A DNA stretch of 64,000 nucleotides from JADLCX01 sp964630785. GTDB lineage: Bacteria; Planctomycetota; Phycisphaerae; Phycisphaerales; UBA1924. The translations under genes were made by a program, and so were the position numbers. A model generated the notes under the pieces. It was not told where the DNA came from. It saw only the letters and a program-made list of their open reading frames with translations, and did not search any database. The DNA is taken from the NCBI GenBank assembly GCA_964630785.1, contig CAZVZG010000021.1:1-64000 (forward strand), read 5' to 3'. Below are positions 7,177 to 14,291 of this stretch, in pieces. Each line of letters begins with the position of its first letter. Position 1 is the stretch's first letter.

Positions 7177-8394
7177 TCACGCCCTGCACGCCGTCGCCAC
7201 CTTGTTCAGCGCCTCTCCCACCGCCTGCACGTGCCCGTCGCCGAGCGCGTGGTGGATCGGCAGGGCGAAAACCATCGTGCTGAGCTTGTCGGCCACGGGC
7301 GGGTGGCCCTGGACATCCGCGAAGCGCTTAAACGCGGGCTGGCGCGTCAGCGTGCGCGGGTAGTGGATCGCCGTCGGGACGCCCTCGGCCTTGAGCGCGT
7401 CGCAGAACTGGTCGCGCGTGCAGCGGAACTTCGCGGTGTCCATCTTCACCACGTACAGGTGGTACACCGCCGTCGCGCCGGGCGTGGTCGTCGGGGCGGT
7501 CAGGCCGTCGATCTTGCCGATGATCGCGTCGTACTTCGCGCCCGCGGCACGCCGGGCGGCCGTCTCGGCCTCCAGCCGATCGAGCTTCGAGCAGCCGATC
7601 GCGCCGGTGATGTCGTTCATGCGGTAGTTGTAACCGACCTGCTCATGCAGGTACTTGTCGGTCTCGCCGTGCGAGCGGAGGAGCTTGATCTGGCGGGCCA
7701 GGCCGTCGTCGTTGCACGAGATGGCCCCGCCCTCGCCGGTGCCGAGGTTCTTGGTCGCGTAAAACGAATAGGTCACCGCGTCGCCGAACGCCCCGAGGCC
7801 CTTGCCCTTGTACATCGCCAGGTGCGCCTGCGCGGCGTCATACACCACCTTCAGCCCGTGCTTGCCCGCGAGGCCCTGCACCGCGTCGATATCCACCGGG
7901 CAGCCGTAAAGGTGCGTCGCGGCGATCGCCGTGGTCTTGCGGGTGAGCTTGCGGGCCGCGTCGGCCGCGTCGATCTGGAACGTGTCGGGCAGCGCATCCA
8001 CGAAGATCGGGTTGCCGCCGCGGGCGACGACCATGCTGACGGTGGCGATGTAGGTCCACGCGGGGACAAGCACGTCATCGCCGGGCTTGAACAGGGGCTC
8101 GTAGGCCAGTTGCAGGGCGCACGTGCCGTTGGCGCAGGTCATCATGTGGCGGGCGCCGGTCATCCGCCCGAACCGCTGCTCCAGCTCCTCGCACTTCTTC
8201 GCGGCCCGGAGCATCCCGCCCTTGAGCACCGCGGTCGCGGCGTTGATGTCGGCCTCGGTCAGCGCGGTGTGCATGAACGGCACGGGCGTCTTGGAGACCG
8301 GCGTGCCGCCGTTGATCGCCAGGTTCGCCGGCTTGGGAAGAGTCTCGGACGAGGAGCGAGCGGGGGAAGCCGGCGAGGCGGTGGCGGACGTCAT
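7177..8394 (-). CDS. DegT/DnrJ/EryC1/StrS-family aminotransferase
   Basis: A PLP-dependent aminotransferase or dehydratase of the sugar-aminotransferase family, 405 aa. The PLP-binding lysine is Lys215 in YATKNLGTGEGG; the cofactor-contacting DAAQAH is at 186-191, and a TCANGTCAL phosphate-binding stretch is near residue 86. These enzymes install amino groups on nucleotide sugars or act on carbohydrate-like substrates. The N-terminal 20 residues are low-complexity Ala/Ser/Pro. No nucleotide-sugar gene is adjacent, so the substrate is unknown; an oxidoreductase partner of the Gfo/Idh/MocA type exists elsewhere in the window but not nearby. Confidence 0.92.
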   Translation of the reverse strand: MTSATASPASPARSSSETLPKPANLAINGGTPVSKTPVPFMHTALTEADINAATAVLKGGMLRAAKKCEELEQRFGRMTGARHMMTCANGTCALQLAYEPLFKPGDDVLVPAWTYIATVSMVVARGGNPIFVDALPDTFQIDAADAARKLTRKTTAIAATHLYGCPVDIDAVQGLAGKHGLKVVYDAAQAHLAMYKGKGLGAFGDAVTYSFYATKNLGTGEGGAISCNDDGLARQIKLLRSHGETDKYLHEQVGYNYRMNDITGAIGCSKLDRLEAETAARRAAGAKYDAIIGKIDGLTAPTTTPGATAVYHLYVVKMDTAKFRCTRDQFCDALKAEGVPTAIHYPRTLTRQPAFKRFADVQGHPPVADKLSTMVFALPIHHALGDGHVQAVGEALNKVATACRA

Positions 8395-8482
8395 GCGATA
8401 GAACTCCCTTTACCCCGGCCCCGTCCCCGCGATCGCGTGCGGCAAGGCCGGGCGACTCGGGCCGCACGCTGGGCGGAAGGGG

Positions 8483-8509
8483 AGTGTAGACCAATCACAG
8501 ACCGAACAA
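8483..8509 (-). promoter_or_regulatory. Candidate sigma-70 promoter for the DegT-family gene
   Basis: On the minus strand TTGTTC (8509-8504) and TACACT (8488-8483) are 15 bases apart, about 90 bases upstream of the start at 8394. The spacing is short, so support is weak. Confidence 0.33.
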
Positions 8510-8540
8510 ACACGCCTGCATCGTTGCTTGTTTCAACGGT

Positions 8541-8567
8541 GATCGATATCGGCGTAGGTTATCGATC
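8541..8567. promoter_or_regulatory. Perfect 8-bp inverted repeat GATCGATA...TATCGATC
   Basis: The half-sites (8541-8548 and 8560-8567) are separated by 11 bases, giving a dyad about two helical turns long. It lies in the 249-bp gap 8395-8643, upstream of the candidate DegT promoter. Beside it CGTTG...CAACG (8522-8538) is a second small dyad. It may be an operator; no regulator gene is adjacent. Confidence 0.35.
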
Positions 8568-8643
8568 AAACCTGGCGTGTCGAAATCACGTGCAGGGACG
8601 CACGCTAGCCGTGTCGCGCTCTCGGCGAGCACGGCGGATCGCC

Positions 8644-10170
8644 TCACGCCGCGGCGGCGCTGCCGTCGTCCTCGTGCGCGCCGCGCGGCGGGCCGAAGGG
8701 CGCACGGCGCGGGCGGATCCGCGACGCGACGGCGCTGTCGGGGTGCGCGTCGGCTTCCGCAACTTCCGCGGCGAGCGCCTCGCGGGTCTGCTCGGCCTTG
8801 AGCACCAGCGAGGCCACGTCGCGGGCAACCTGCACCATGCTGCCGGCCTGCTCGGTGACCTGGTCCATCGCGTGGTCGAGCGAGTGCACCTTGTCCCGGG
8901 CGCGATCGATCGTCTTGGCGAGGATGCCCTCGGCCTGCTGGGCCTGCGAGAGGTTGTAGCGGACGCTGGAGGCCGTCGATTCGAGATCGTCGCGCAGGGC
9001 GGCCAGGCGCTGCTCGGCCTCGGCGATCTCGGCGAGCACCTGATGGCCGGTCCGGGCGTCACCGGCCTGCGCGATGGCGGACTCCAGTTTCGCCCGGCTC
9101 TCGTCGGCGCGATCGGTCGCGACCACGACTCGGAGCAGCGCGTCCTCCGCGGCCCTGGCCGCCATCTCGGCCCGGTCGGCAAGGTCGGCCAAGCTGTCGC
9201 GACGCGGGGCGACGTCGGGCTCGGCGCCTGTCCAGACCTTGCGGGGATCGTAACCCAACACCAACGCGGCGCGTTCGCAAACCTCCTCCAGCCGCTCGCT
9301 CGCGGCGGCGCCAACGCTCGCGCCGGTGCGTTCGAGGTCCGCGATCCGCTCGGCCGCGTCGTCGATCGTGACCGCAACCCGAGCCTGAACCTGCGCCGCC
9401 TGCCTTTCCAGCGCCGCGCCCAGCCTGTCGGCCTCGGCGCTGATCCGCACCCCGATGTCCGACGCGGCCCGGGCCGCCTCGTCGCGGGCCCGGTCGCCGT
9501 TTGCCTGAGCCTCCGTCAATGAGGTCGCGGCCTGATGGGAGACCTCGGCCAGCCTTGCGGCGAACGCCTCGGTGCGTTCCTGCAGCCGTGCGGCGGTCGT
9601 TTCGGCCTGCTGTTCGATCAGGCGCGTGATGCGTGCTTCCTGCTCGGCGAGCTGCTGCCTGAACCGAGCTTCCTGTGCGGCCAGTTCCCGGCGGAACGCC
9701 TCCTCGGCGTCCGCGCGTGTGCCGCGGAGTTCTGTGATGACCCGATCCAGGCCGGCCAAGGCCGCGGCCGCATGATCGAGCACACCGACCGAGCGTCCCG
9801 CCGCTTCGAGCCGACGGTCCATTTCTCGCTCGAACCGCCCGGCTTGCTCCAGCCGTCGGGTGATGTCGACGGACTTGGCATCGATCGTGCGGTCGAGCCG
9901 CACGGCCTCATCGAGCGTGGCGCGCAGCACCGCCACCTGCACGCCGGCGCGATCGGCCAGATCGCGGAGCGCGGTTGGGTGCGGCACGGTTGTTTCGGAA
10001 CCGATCGTGGTTGGAGCGGGGCTCCACGGCGAAACCACCGGCGCGAGCGCGTCGTAGGCCCCGGCCTTCGGCAACCCGGCCAGCAAGGCCGCGCCGGTCG
10101 GGTCGAACCCGGTGGAAGAAACGCGGGCGAGCGGGCGTGCGGTCCGTTGACGCGAGGGAAGCAGACCCAT
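8644..10170 (-). CDS. Long coiled-coil protein of unknown function
   Basis: A 508-aa protein dominated by Ala/Glu/Arg/Gln heptad-like helices from about residue 95 to 475 (for example FRRELAAQEARFRQQLAEQE). No Walker motifs are present, so it is not an SMC ATPase, and no membrane segment or signal peptide is visible. The pattern resembles apolipoprotein-like or methyl-accepting-like helical rods. The ATG at 10170 is chosen because GGAGG sits five bases upstream and the preceding extension is low-complexity. It is divergent from the adaptor gene at 10571 across a 400-bp gap. The function is unknown; a structural or partitioning role is only a guess. Confidence 0.78.
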   Translation of the reverse strand: MGLLPSRQRTARPLARVSSTGFDPTGAALLAGLPKAGAYDALAPVVSPWSPAPTTIGSETTVPHPTALRDLADRAGVQVAVLRATLDEAVRLDRTIDAKSVDITRRLEQAGRFEREMDRRLEAAGRSVGVLDHAAAALAGLDRVITELRGTRADAEEAFRRELAAQEARFRQQLAEQEARITRLIEQQAETTAARLQERTEAFAARLAEVSHQAATSLTEAQANGDRARDEAARAASDIGVRISAEADRLGAALERQAAQVQARVAVTIDDAAERIADLERTGASVGAAASERLEEVCERAALVLGYDPRKVWTGAEPDVAPRRDSLADLADRAEMAARAAEDALLRVVVATDRADESRAKLESAIAQAGDARTGHQVLAEIAEAEQRLAALRDDLESTASSVRYNLSQAQQAEGILAKTIDRARDKVHSLDHAMDQVTEQAGSMVQVARDVASLVLKAEQTREALAAEVAEADAHPDSAVASRIRPRRAPFGPPRGAHEDDGSAAAA

Positions 10171-10277
10171 GAATACCTCCAGAACTGACGGGTAGTGACC
10201 CCGCGTATCGGCTGGAGCACCGACCGTGGGACCTGAACTGGGCGGTGGCTCACGGGCCGCGCAAACTCCGACCCAAC

Positions 10278-10344
10278 GTCCGAGAACAACCGGCCGCAAG
10301 GCTGTCGAACCGGGTGAACGTCCGAGAACCGCAGGTCCGAGAAC
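10278..10344 (+). repeat. Three direct repeats of GTCCGAGAAC in the divergent intergenic region
   Basis: Exact 10-mers start at 10278, 10320 and 10335. They lie in the 400-bp gap 10171-10570 between the coiled-coil gene and the export-like cluster. Apart from these repeats I see no gene in the gap. They could be protein-binding sites controlling either direction. Confidence 0.5.
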
Positions 10345-10570
10345 TTCCAGCACGCGGGCGACGAACGGAACCTGGGGCCGAAGGGAGCCGAAAAGCGGGT
10401 TGGCGGGGCGGCTGACGGGGCCAGGGAAGGGCGGGCGGCGGGCTGGATGGCCACTTGTGGGCGGGGCGATCGCACCAGCCAGAGCGCGATGGGCGTACGG
10501 CGTCGGCCAACAGGCACCCCGAGCGATGTCTGGGGCAGGGTCGGCGGGCGGGCCGATTCACTCAACTATC

Positions 10571-11563
10571 ATGAGGGCGATGAAGATGATGCGATGCGCA
10601 TGGGTGGCGATTTCGGCGGTGCTGGGTGGGCTCACCGGCCCCGCGTGGTCTCAGGCCCCTGGTACAGGGGGAGCACAACGCGCCCTCCCCGCGACGATCG
10701 AATGGGAAAGGCTGTCGGCGGAGTTTGCCGGGACACCAGCCGCGACCAAGCCCAGCCGCGATGCCCAGATGAGCTTTCCCGCGTCGACCGAGATCATGGA
10801 GATCCCGGTCAAGGGCGGGCAGCGGGTGAAGAAAGGCGAACTGCTGGTGCGGGCGCGGGACGCCGAGATCGTCACCGCGATCGACCAGCAGCGGGCCCTG
10901 GCCGAGAACGAGCTGGAAATCCAGGGCGCCCGAGCGCAGAAAGAGCTGGCGGACATCCGCCTTCAGAACCTCAAGGACAGCAAGGTCTTCAGCCCCGAGG
11001 AGTTTGACCAGCGCCGGATCGAGGCCCAGACCGCGGCCGTGCAACTCGAACAGGCGAAGTTCAACAAGCAGCAGCAACAACTGCGGCTGGCCCAGATGCA
11101 GGCCCAATACGAGCGGTACCGCCTCGTGGCGCCGTTCGACGGGATCATCGACGAGATCACCGCGGACGTCGGGCAGGGCGTGACGGAGCAAGACAAGGTC
11201 CTTCGAGTCGTGAACATCGATCAGTTGTGGCTGGACCCGACCCCCCCCACCGCCCTGACGCTCGAACTGGACCTCAAACCCGGCTCGCCCGCGTGGGTGC
11301 TGGTGGACCTGCCGGGGCGGCCGCAACTTGTGCAGGGGAAAGTCATCGAAGTCTCGGCGGTGGCCGACAGCGTGAGCCTGACGCGGCGTGTGCGCGTGGA
11401 GATCGAGAATCCCAAGGGCTGGCCCGCGGGCACGCAGGCGGTGGTGCGATTCTCCAAGCCGGAGGGGGATCGGTGGGCGGGGATGGCGTCGGGGGCCGAA
11501 CCAACAAGCTCGCCGCGGCTCGGCGACCGACGGATGGACGCGAGCGAAACGTCTGGTGGATGA
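10571..11563 (+). CDS. Periplasmic adaptor (membrane fusion protein), HlyD/RND type
   Basis: A 330-aa adaptor with a signal peptide ending near AWSQA. The first lipoyl half-motif is IPVKGGQRVKKGELLVRARD (about residues 75-95), followed by a coiled-coil hairpin rich in Gln/Glu and the second lipoyl half RLVAPFDGIIDEITADVG. Such proteins bridge inner-membrane pumps to outer-membrane channels. No RND pump, ABC ATPase or TolC gene is in the window; the next genes downstream are another HlyD-type protein, an M50-HlyD protein and a SecA-like ATPase. The C-terminus is short for a full adaptor barrel. The start at 10571 lacks a strong ribosome site, and the ATG at 10580 is an alternative. Confidence 0.8.
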   Translation: MRAMKMMRCAWVAISAVLGGLTGPAWSQAPGTGGAQRALPATIEWERLSAEFAGTPAATKPSRDAQMSFPASTEIMEIPVKGGQRVKKGELLVRARDAEIVTAIDQQRALAENELEIQGARAQKELADIRLQNLKDSKVFSPEEFDQRRIEAQTAAVQLEQAKFNKQQQQLRLAQMQAQYERYRLVAPFDGIIDEITADVGQGVTEQDKVLRVVNIDQLWLDPTPPTALTLELDLKPGSPAWVLVDLPGRPQLVQGKVIEVSAVADSVSLTRRVRVEIENPKGWPAGTQAVVRFSKPEGDRWAGMASGAEPTSSPRLGDRRMDASETSGG

Positions 11564-11653
11564 AACGGGGCGGGGCTTGTCGCCTGTTGCCCAACTCGGC
11601 AACTCACTGGGAGTGAGAGAAATCTGTCCTGCTTCGGCAACGCCCTCGGTAGG

Positions 11654-11701
11654 AAAGTTGGAACTTTGCCCTCCCCCCGGCCCCCTCCCTCTGGGAGGGG
11701 G
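11654..11701. repeat. Intergenic hairpins including CCCCCTCCC/GGGAGGGGG
   Basis: Two perfect hairpins lie between the adaptor and the GAF-HlyD gene: AAAGTT-GG-AACTTT (11654-11667) and CCCCCTCCC-TCT-GGGAGGGGG (11681-11701). The second resembles hairpins at 36518-36540 and near 57615-57635, so it may be a recurring intergenic element. No run of T follows, so a terminator role is not supported. Confidence 0.5.
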
Positions 11702-11718
11702 AGTGGAAGACCAAGCGC

Positions 11719-13791
11719 ATGATTGATGTCACCAATGTGAAGGCTCCCGGCTGGCAGCGCGTGGTGGCGGAGCTCTCGTCCGGCGCGCCCGACGACCGGG
11801 CGTATTTCGAGCGGCTGCTGCGCGTGATCTCGCAGGTGTCGGCGGCGCGACAGGCCGCGCTCATCGCGGCCAACCGCACCGACGGCGAAGAGATCGAGCC
11901 GCGCGTCGAGATGGTGTGGCCCAAGCCGGAGATCACCGACAAGGCGGGCGCGGCCAACCCGATCGCGCCCGACCCAAAGGCTGTGGACTTCCCTCAGGAA
12001 ACCGCGGACGCGGCCCGGGCGGTCTTCTCCGGCGGGCAGTCGCGCGTGTTCAGCCTCGACCGGCAGCAGGAGCTCTACTACGGCGACGCCGGCGGGGGCG
12101 GGGGGGCCGGTGGGAGCGCGGGGGGCGGGGCGATCCTCGCGATCCCGGTGTTCAACACGCTGATGAACCCGCCCGCGCCGGGCCAACCGCTCGTGCCGAT
12201 CGCGGTGATCACGCTGCTCATCGAGGCCCGGAGCAAGGACGCGGTGCGATCGACGCTCGCGATGGCGGAGGTGCTCTGCGGCTATTTCTACGGATACCAG
12301 GCGCGGGCGACGCTGCGCAAGACCCAACAGGCAGGGGCCGCGCTGGACCTGGCGACTCGCTTGATCGCCTCGATCAACACCGCGCCGAACTTCAAGGGCG
12401 CGTGCCTGCAACTTTCCAACGATATCGCCAAGCAGTTGTCGGTCGATCGCGTGGCGCTGGGCTGGGTGAAGAACGACAAGATCCGCATGCAGGCGATCAG
12501 CGACACCGAGCACTTCGACCGGCGCATGGCGATGGTGCAGAAGCTCGAGTCGGCGATGGACGAGTGCCTGGACCAGGAGCAGCCGGTGCTGTACCCGCAG
12601 CCGCCGGCGGACGGTCCCGGGGGCGACGTGATCCTCTCGCAGGCGATCGTGCACGCGCACCGGGAACTCGCCGCGGGGAACGCCAGACTCAAGGTCTGCT
12701 CGCTGCCTCTGCGTGCGACAGACGTGGTGCCCGGCACGGCCGAGACGACCGAGGAAGAGGTTGTCGGGGTGCTGACCTTCGAGTCGGCGGGAGACGGCGC
12801 GATCGACCTGACGGCGATCGAGCTGGTGCAGGCCGCGATGGACCTGGTCGCGCCGGTGCTCAAGATCCGTCGCAGCGACGACCGGAACCTGGCCCTGCGG
12901 ACCTGGTACAGCGCGGTACGCGCGGGCGCGTGGGCTGTGGGTCCGCGGCACACGGTGTGGAAGATCGTGAGTGTGCTCGTGTTCGCGGGCGCGTGCTTCG
13001 TCACGTTCTACCACACGACCTACCGGCCCAGCGCCGAGGCCACGCTCGACCCGCGGAACAAGCGGATCGTGTCGATGCCCTTCGACGGCATCGTCAAGAG
13101 CCTCGGACCCAACTCCGAGCCCGGCAAGCCCGTGCACGAGGGCGACCTGATGGCCCTGCTCGACACGACCGAGTGGCGCCTGGGCCTGGCCGACGCACAG
13201 GGCAAGGTGATGCAGGCGCAGTTGCAGGCCGCCGCGGCGAGGCAGGCCAAGGACGCCGGCAAGGCGGCCCAGGCCGAGGTGCAGGAGCAGCAGGCCCGGG
13301 CCGCGGCGGCGCAGTACGAGTACCGCATCGACAAGTCACGGATCACCGCGCCCATGTCGGGCATCATCACCGCCGGCGAGATGAAGGAGCGGATCGGATC
13401 GACCATGAAGACCGGCGACTTCATGTTCCAGGTCGCCGACCCGGACGACCTGTTGTGCATCGCCAAGGTGGACGAGCGGGACATCTCGCTGGTGCGCCGG
13501 GCTTTCGACGAAGGTCGCGGCACGGGCCAGATCGCCACCAAGGGCATGCCGTCCGAACCGCTGAGTTTCACGGTCGAACAGGTCGTGCCGCTGGCGACGC
13601 CCGGCGAGGGGAAGAACGTGTTCGAGGTCCGCTGCCGCATCGACGACACGCCGGAGAACCGGGCCGCGCTCGAGAAGTTGCGCCTGGTGAGCGGCGTGGA
13701 GGGCGAGGCCAAGTTCGATACCGAAAGCCGCTCGCTGTTGTGGATCGGCACCAGACGGATCATCGACGCGGTGCGGCTGTGGTGGTGGTGA
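11719..13791 (+). CDS. GAF-domain and HlyD-type membrane protein
   Basis: A 690-aa protein. Residues 1 to about 400 contain GAF-like sensory modules; DLATRLIASINTAPNFKGAC starts the clearest one (about 210-400). A glycine-rich insert lies at about 123-136. One membrane segment, IVSVLVFAGACFVTFYH, is at about 415-432. The C-terminal half is an HlyD adaptor with split lipoyl motifs (MPFDGIVKSLG and SRITAPMSGIITAGEMKERIG) around an Ala/Gln-rich hairpin. A cytoplasmic sensor is therefore joined to a periplasmic adaptor. It is followed by an inverted-repeat cassette and then the PqqD-M50-HlyD gene; the two HlyD-type proteins probably work together. The substrate is unknown. Confidence 0.87.
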   Translation: MIDVTNVKAPGWQRVVAELSSGAPDDRAYFERLLRVISQVSAARQAALIAANRTDGEEIEPRVEMVWPKPEITDKAGAANPIAPDPKAVDFPQETADAARAVFSGGQSRVFSLDRQQELYYGDAGGGGGAGGSAGGGAILAIPVFNTLMNPPAPGQPLVPIAVITLLIEARSKDAVRSTLAMAEVLCGYFYGYQARATLRKTQQAGAALDLATRLIASINTAPNFKGACLQLSNDIAKQLSVDRVALGWVKNDKIRMQAISDTEHFDRRMAMVQKLESAMDECLDQEQPVLYPQPPADGPGGDVILSQAIVHAHRELAAGNARLKVCSLPLRATDVVPGTAETTEEEVVGVLTFESAGDGAIDLTAIELVQAAMDLVAPVLKIRRSDDRNLALRTWYSAVRAGAWAVGPRHTVWKIVSVLVFAGACFVTFYHTTYRPSAEATLDPRNKRIVSMPFDGIVKSLGPNSEPGKPVHEGDLMALLDTTEWRLGLADAQGKVMQAQLQAAAARQAKDAGKAAQAEVQEQQARAAAAQYEYRIDKSRITAPMSGIITAGEMKERIGSTMKTGDFMFQVADPDDLLCIAKVDERDISLVRRAFDEGRGTGQIATKGMPSEPLSFTVEQVVPLATPGEGKNVFEVRCRIDDTPENRAALEKLRLVSGVEGEAKFDTESRSLLWIGTRRIIDAVRLWWW

Positions 13792-13831
13792 TGGGGAAGG
13801 GACTGGGGAATGGGGACTGGGGACTTGGCGG
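13789..13831 (+). repeat. Left inverted repeat of the four-helix-bundle cassette
   Basis: Begins at the stop codon of the GAF-HlyD gene with TGATGGGGAAGGGACT and continues in GGGGACT-type units to GGACTTGGC. Its reverse complement recurs at 14259-14291, on the other side of the four-helix-bundle gene, and a closely similar pair occurs at 16491-16610. Confidence 0.82.
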
Positions 13832-13859
13832 AAAGAGGGGGCGAGATGGTGAGGGTGAG

Positions 13860-14252
13860 ATGGATAAGGCTGAAGCGCCGATCCGTGGATTCCGAGACCT
13901 GGTTGCTTGGCAGAAGGCGGTTCAGATCGGGCTGGACGCGTACCGGCTCACGGCTTCGTTCCCGGCTGATGAACGGTTCGGGCTTGTCAACCAGATGCGC
14001 CGAGCGTCCGTGTCGATCGCCAGTAACATCGCGGAGGGGTATGGGCGTGGCGGAGGTGCCGACTATGTTCGATTTCTCAAGCTTGCACGCGGCAGCCTGT
14101 ACGAACTGGAAACCCAGGCCGTGTTCGCCGCACAACTGGCGTTTGCTCCGACAGAAGCCGCCGAGCGATTCACGGCCCAACTCCACGAATGCAGCCGCAT
14201 CCTCGGAGGCCTGATCCGCTCCCTCGAATCTCCCCGCCCCACCACCCCCTGA
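13860..14252 (+). CDS. Four-helix bundle protein (23S rRNA intervening-sequence protein family)
   Basis: A 130-aa member of the S23/four-helix-bundle family, recognisable by FRDLVAWQKAVQIGLDAYRL near the start, the signature LVNQMRRASVSIASNIAEGYGR (about residues 42-63) and KLARGSLYELETQ. Relatives are encoded in intervening sequences of 23S rRNA and beside diversity-generating retroelements; their biochemical role is poorly understood. Here the gene interrupts the export-like cluster and is bounded by inverted GGGGACT-rich repeats, so it looks like a mobile or formerly mobile cassette. No reverse transcriptase or rRNA is nearby. Confidence 0.9.
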   Translation: MDKAEAPIRGFRDLVAWQKAVQIGLDAYRLTASFPADERFGLVNQMRRASVSIASNIAEGYGRGGGADYVRFLKLARGSLYELETQAVFAAQLAFAPTEAAERFTAQLHECSRILGGLIRSLESPRPTTP

Positions 14253-14258
14253 TCCCCC

Positions 14259-14291
14259 ACCAAGTCCCCAGTCCCAAGTCCCTTCCCCATG
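14259..14291 (-). repeat. Right inverted repeat of the four-helix-bundle cassette
   Basis: On the minus strand it reads CATGGGGAAGGGACTTGGG and then ACTGGGGACTTGGT, matching the left repeat apart from one 7-base unit. Its outer end contains the ATG (14289-14291) of the M50 gene, so the cassette sits exactly between a stop codon and a start codon. Confidence 0.82.

Noticed and set aside
7126..9522. A 798-codon plus-strand open frame opposite the DegT and coiled-coil genes
   Set aside because: Spans two minus-strand genes and their gap; no recognisable domain.
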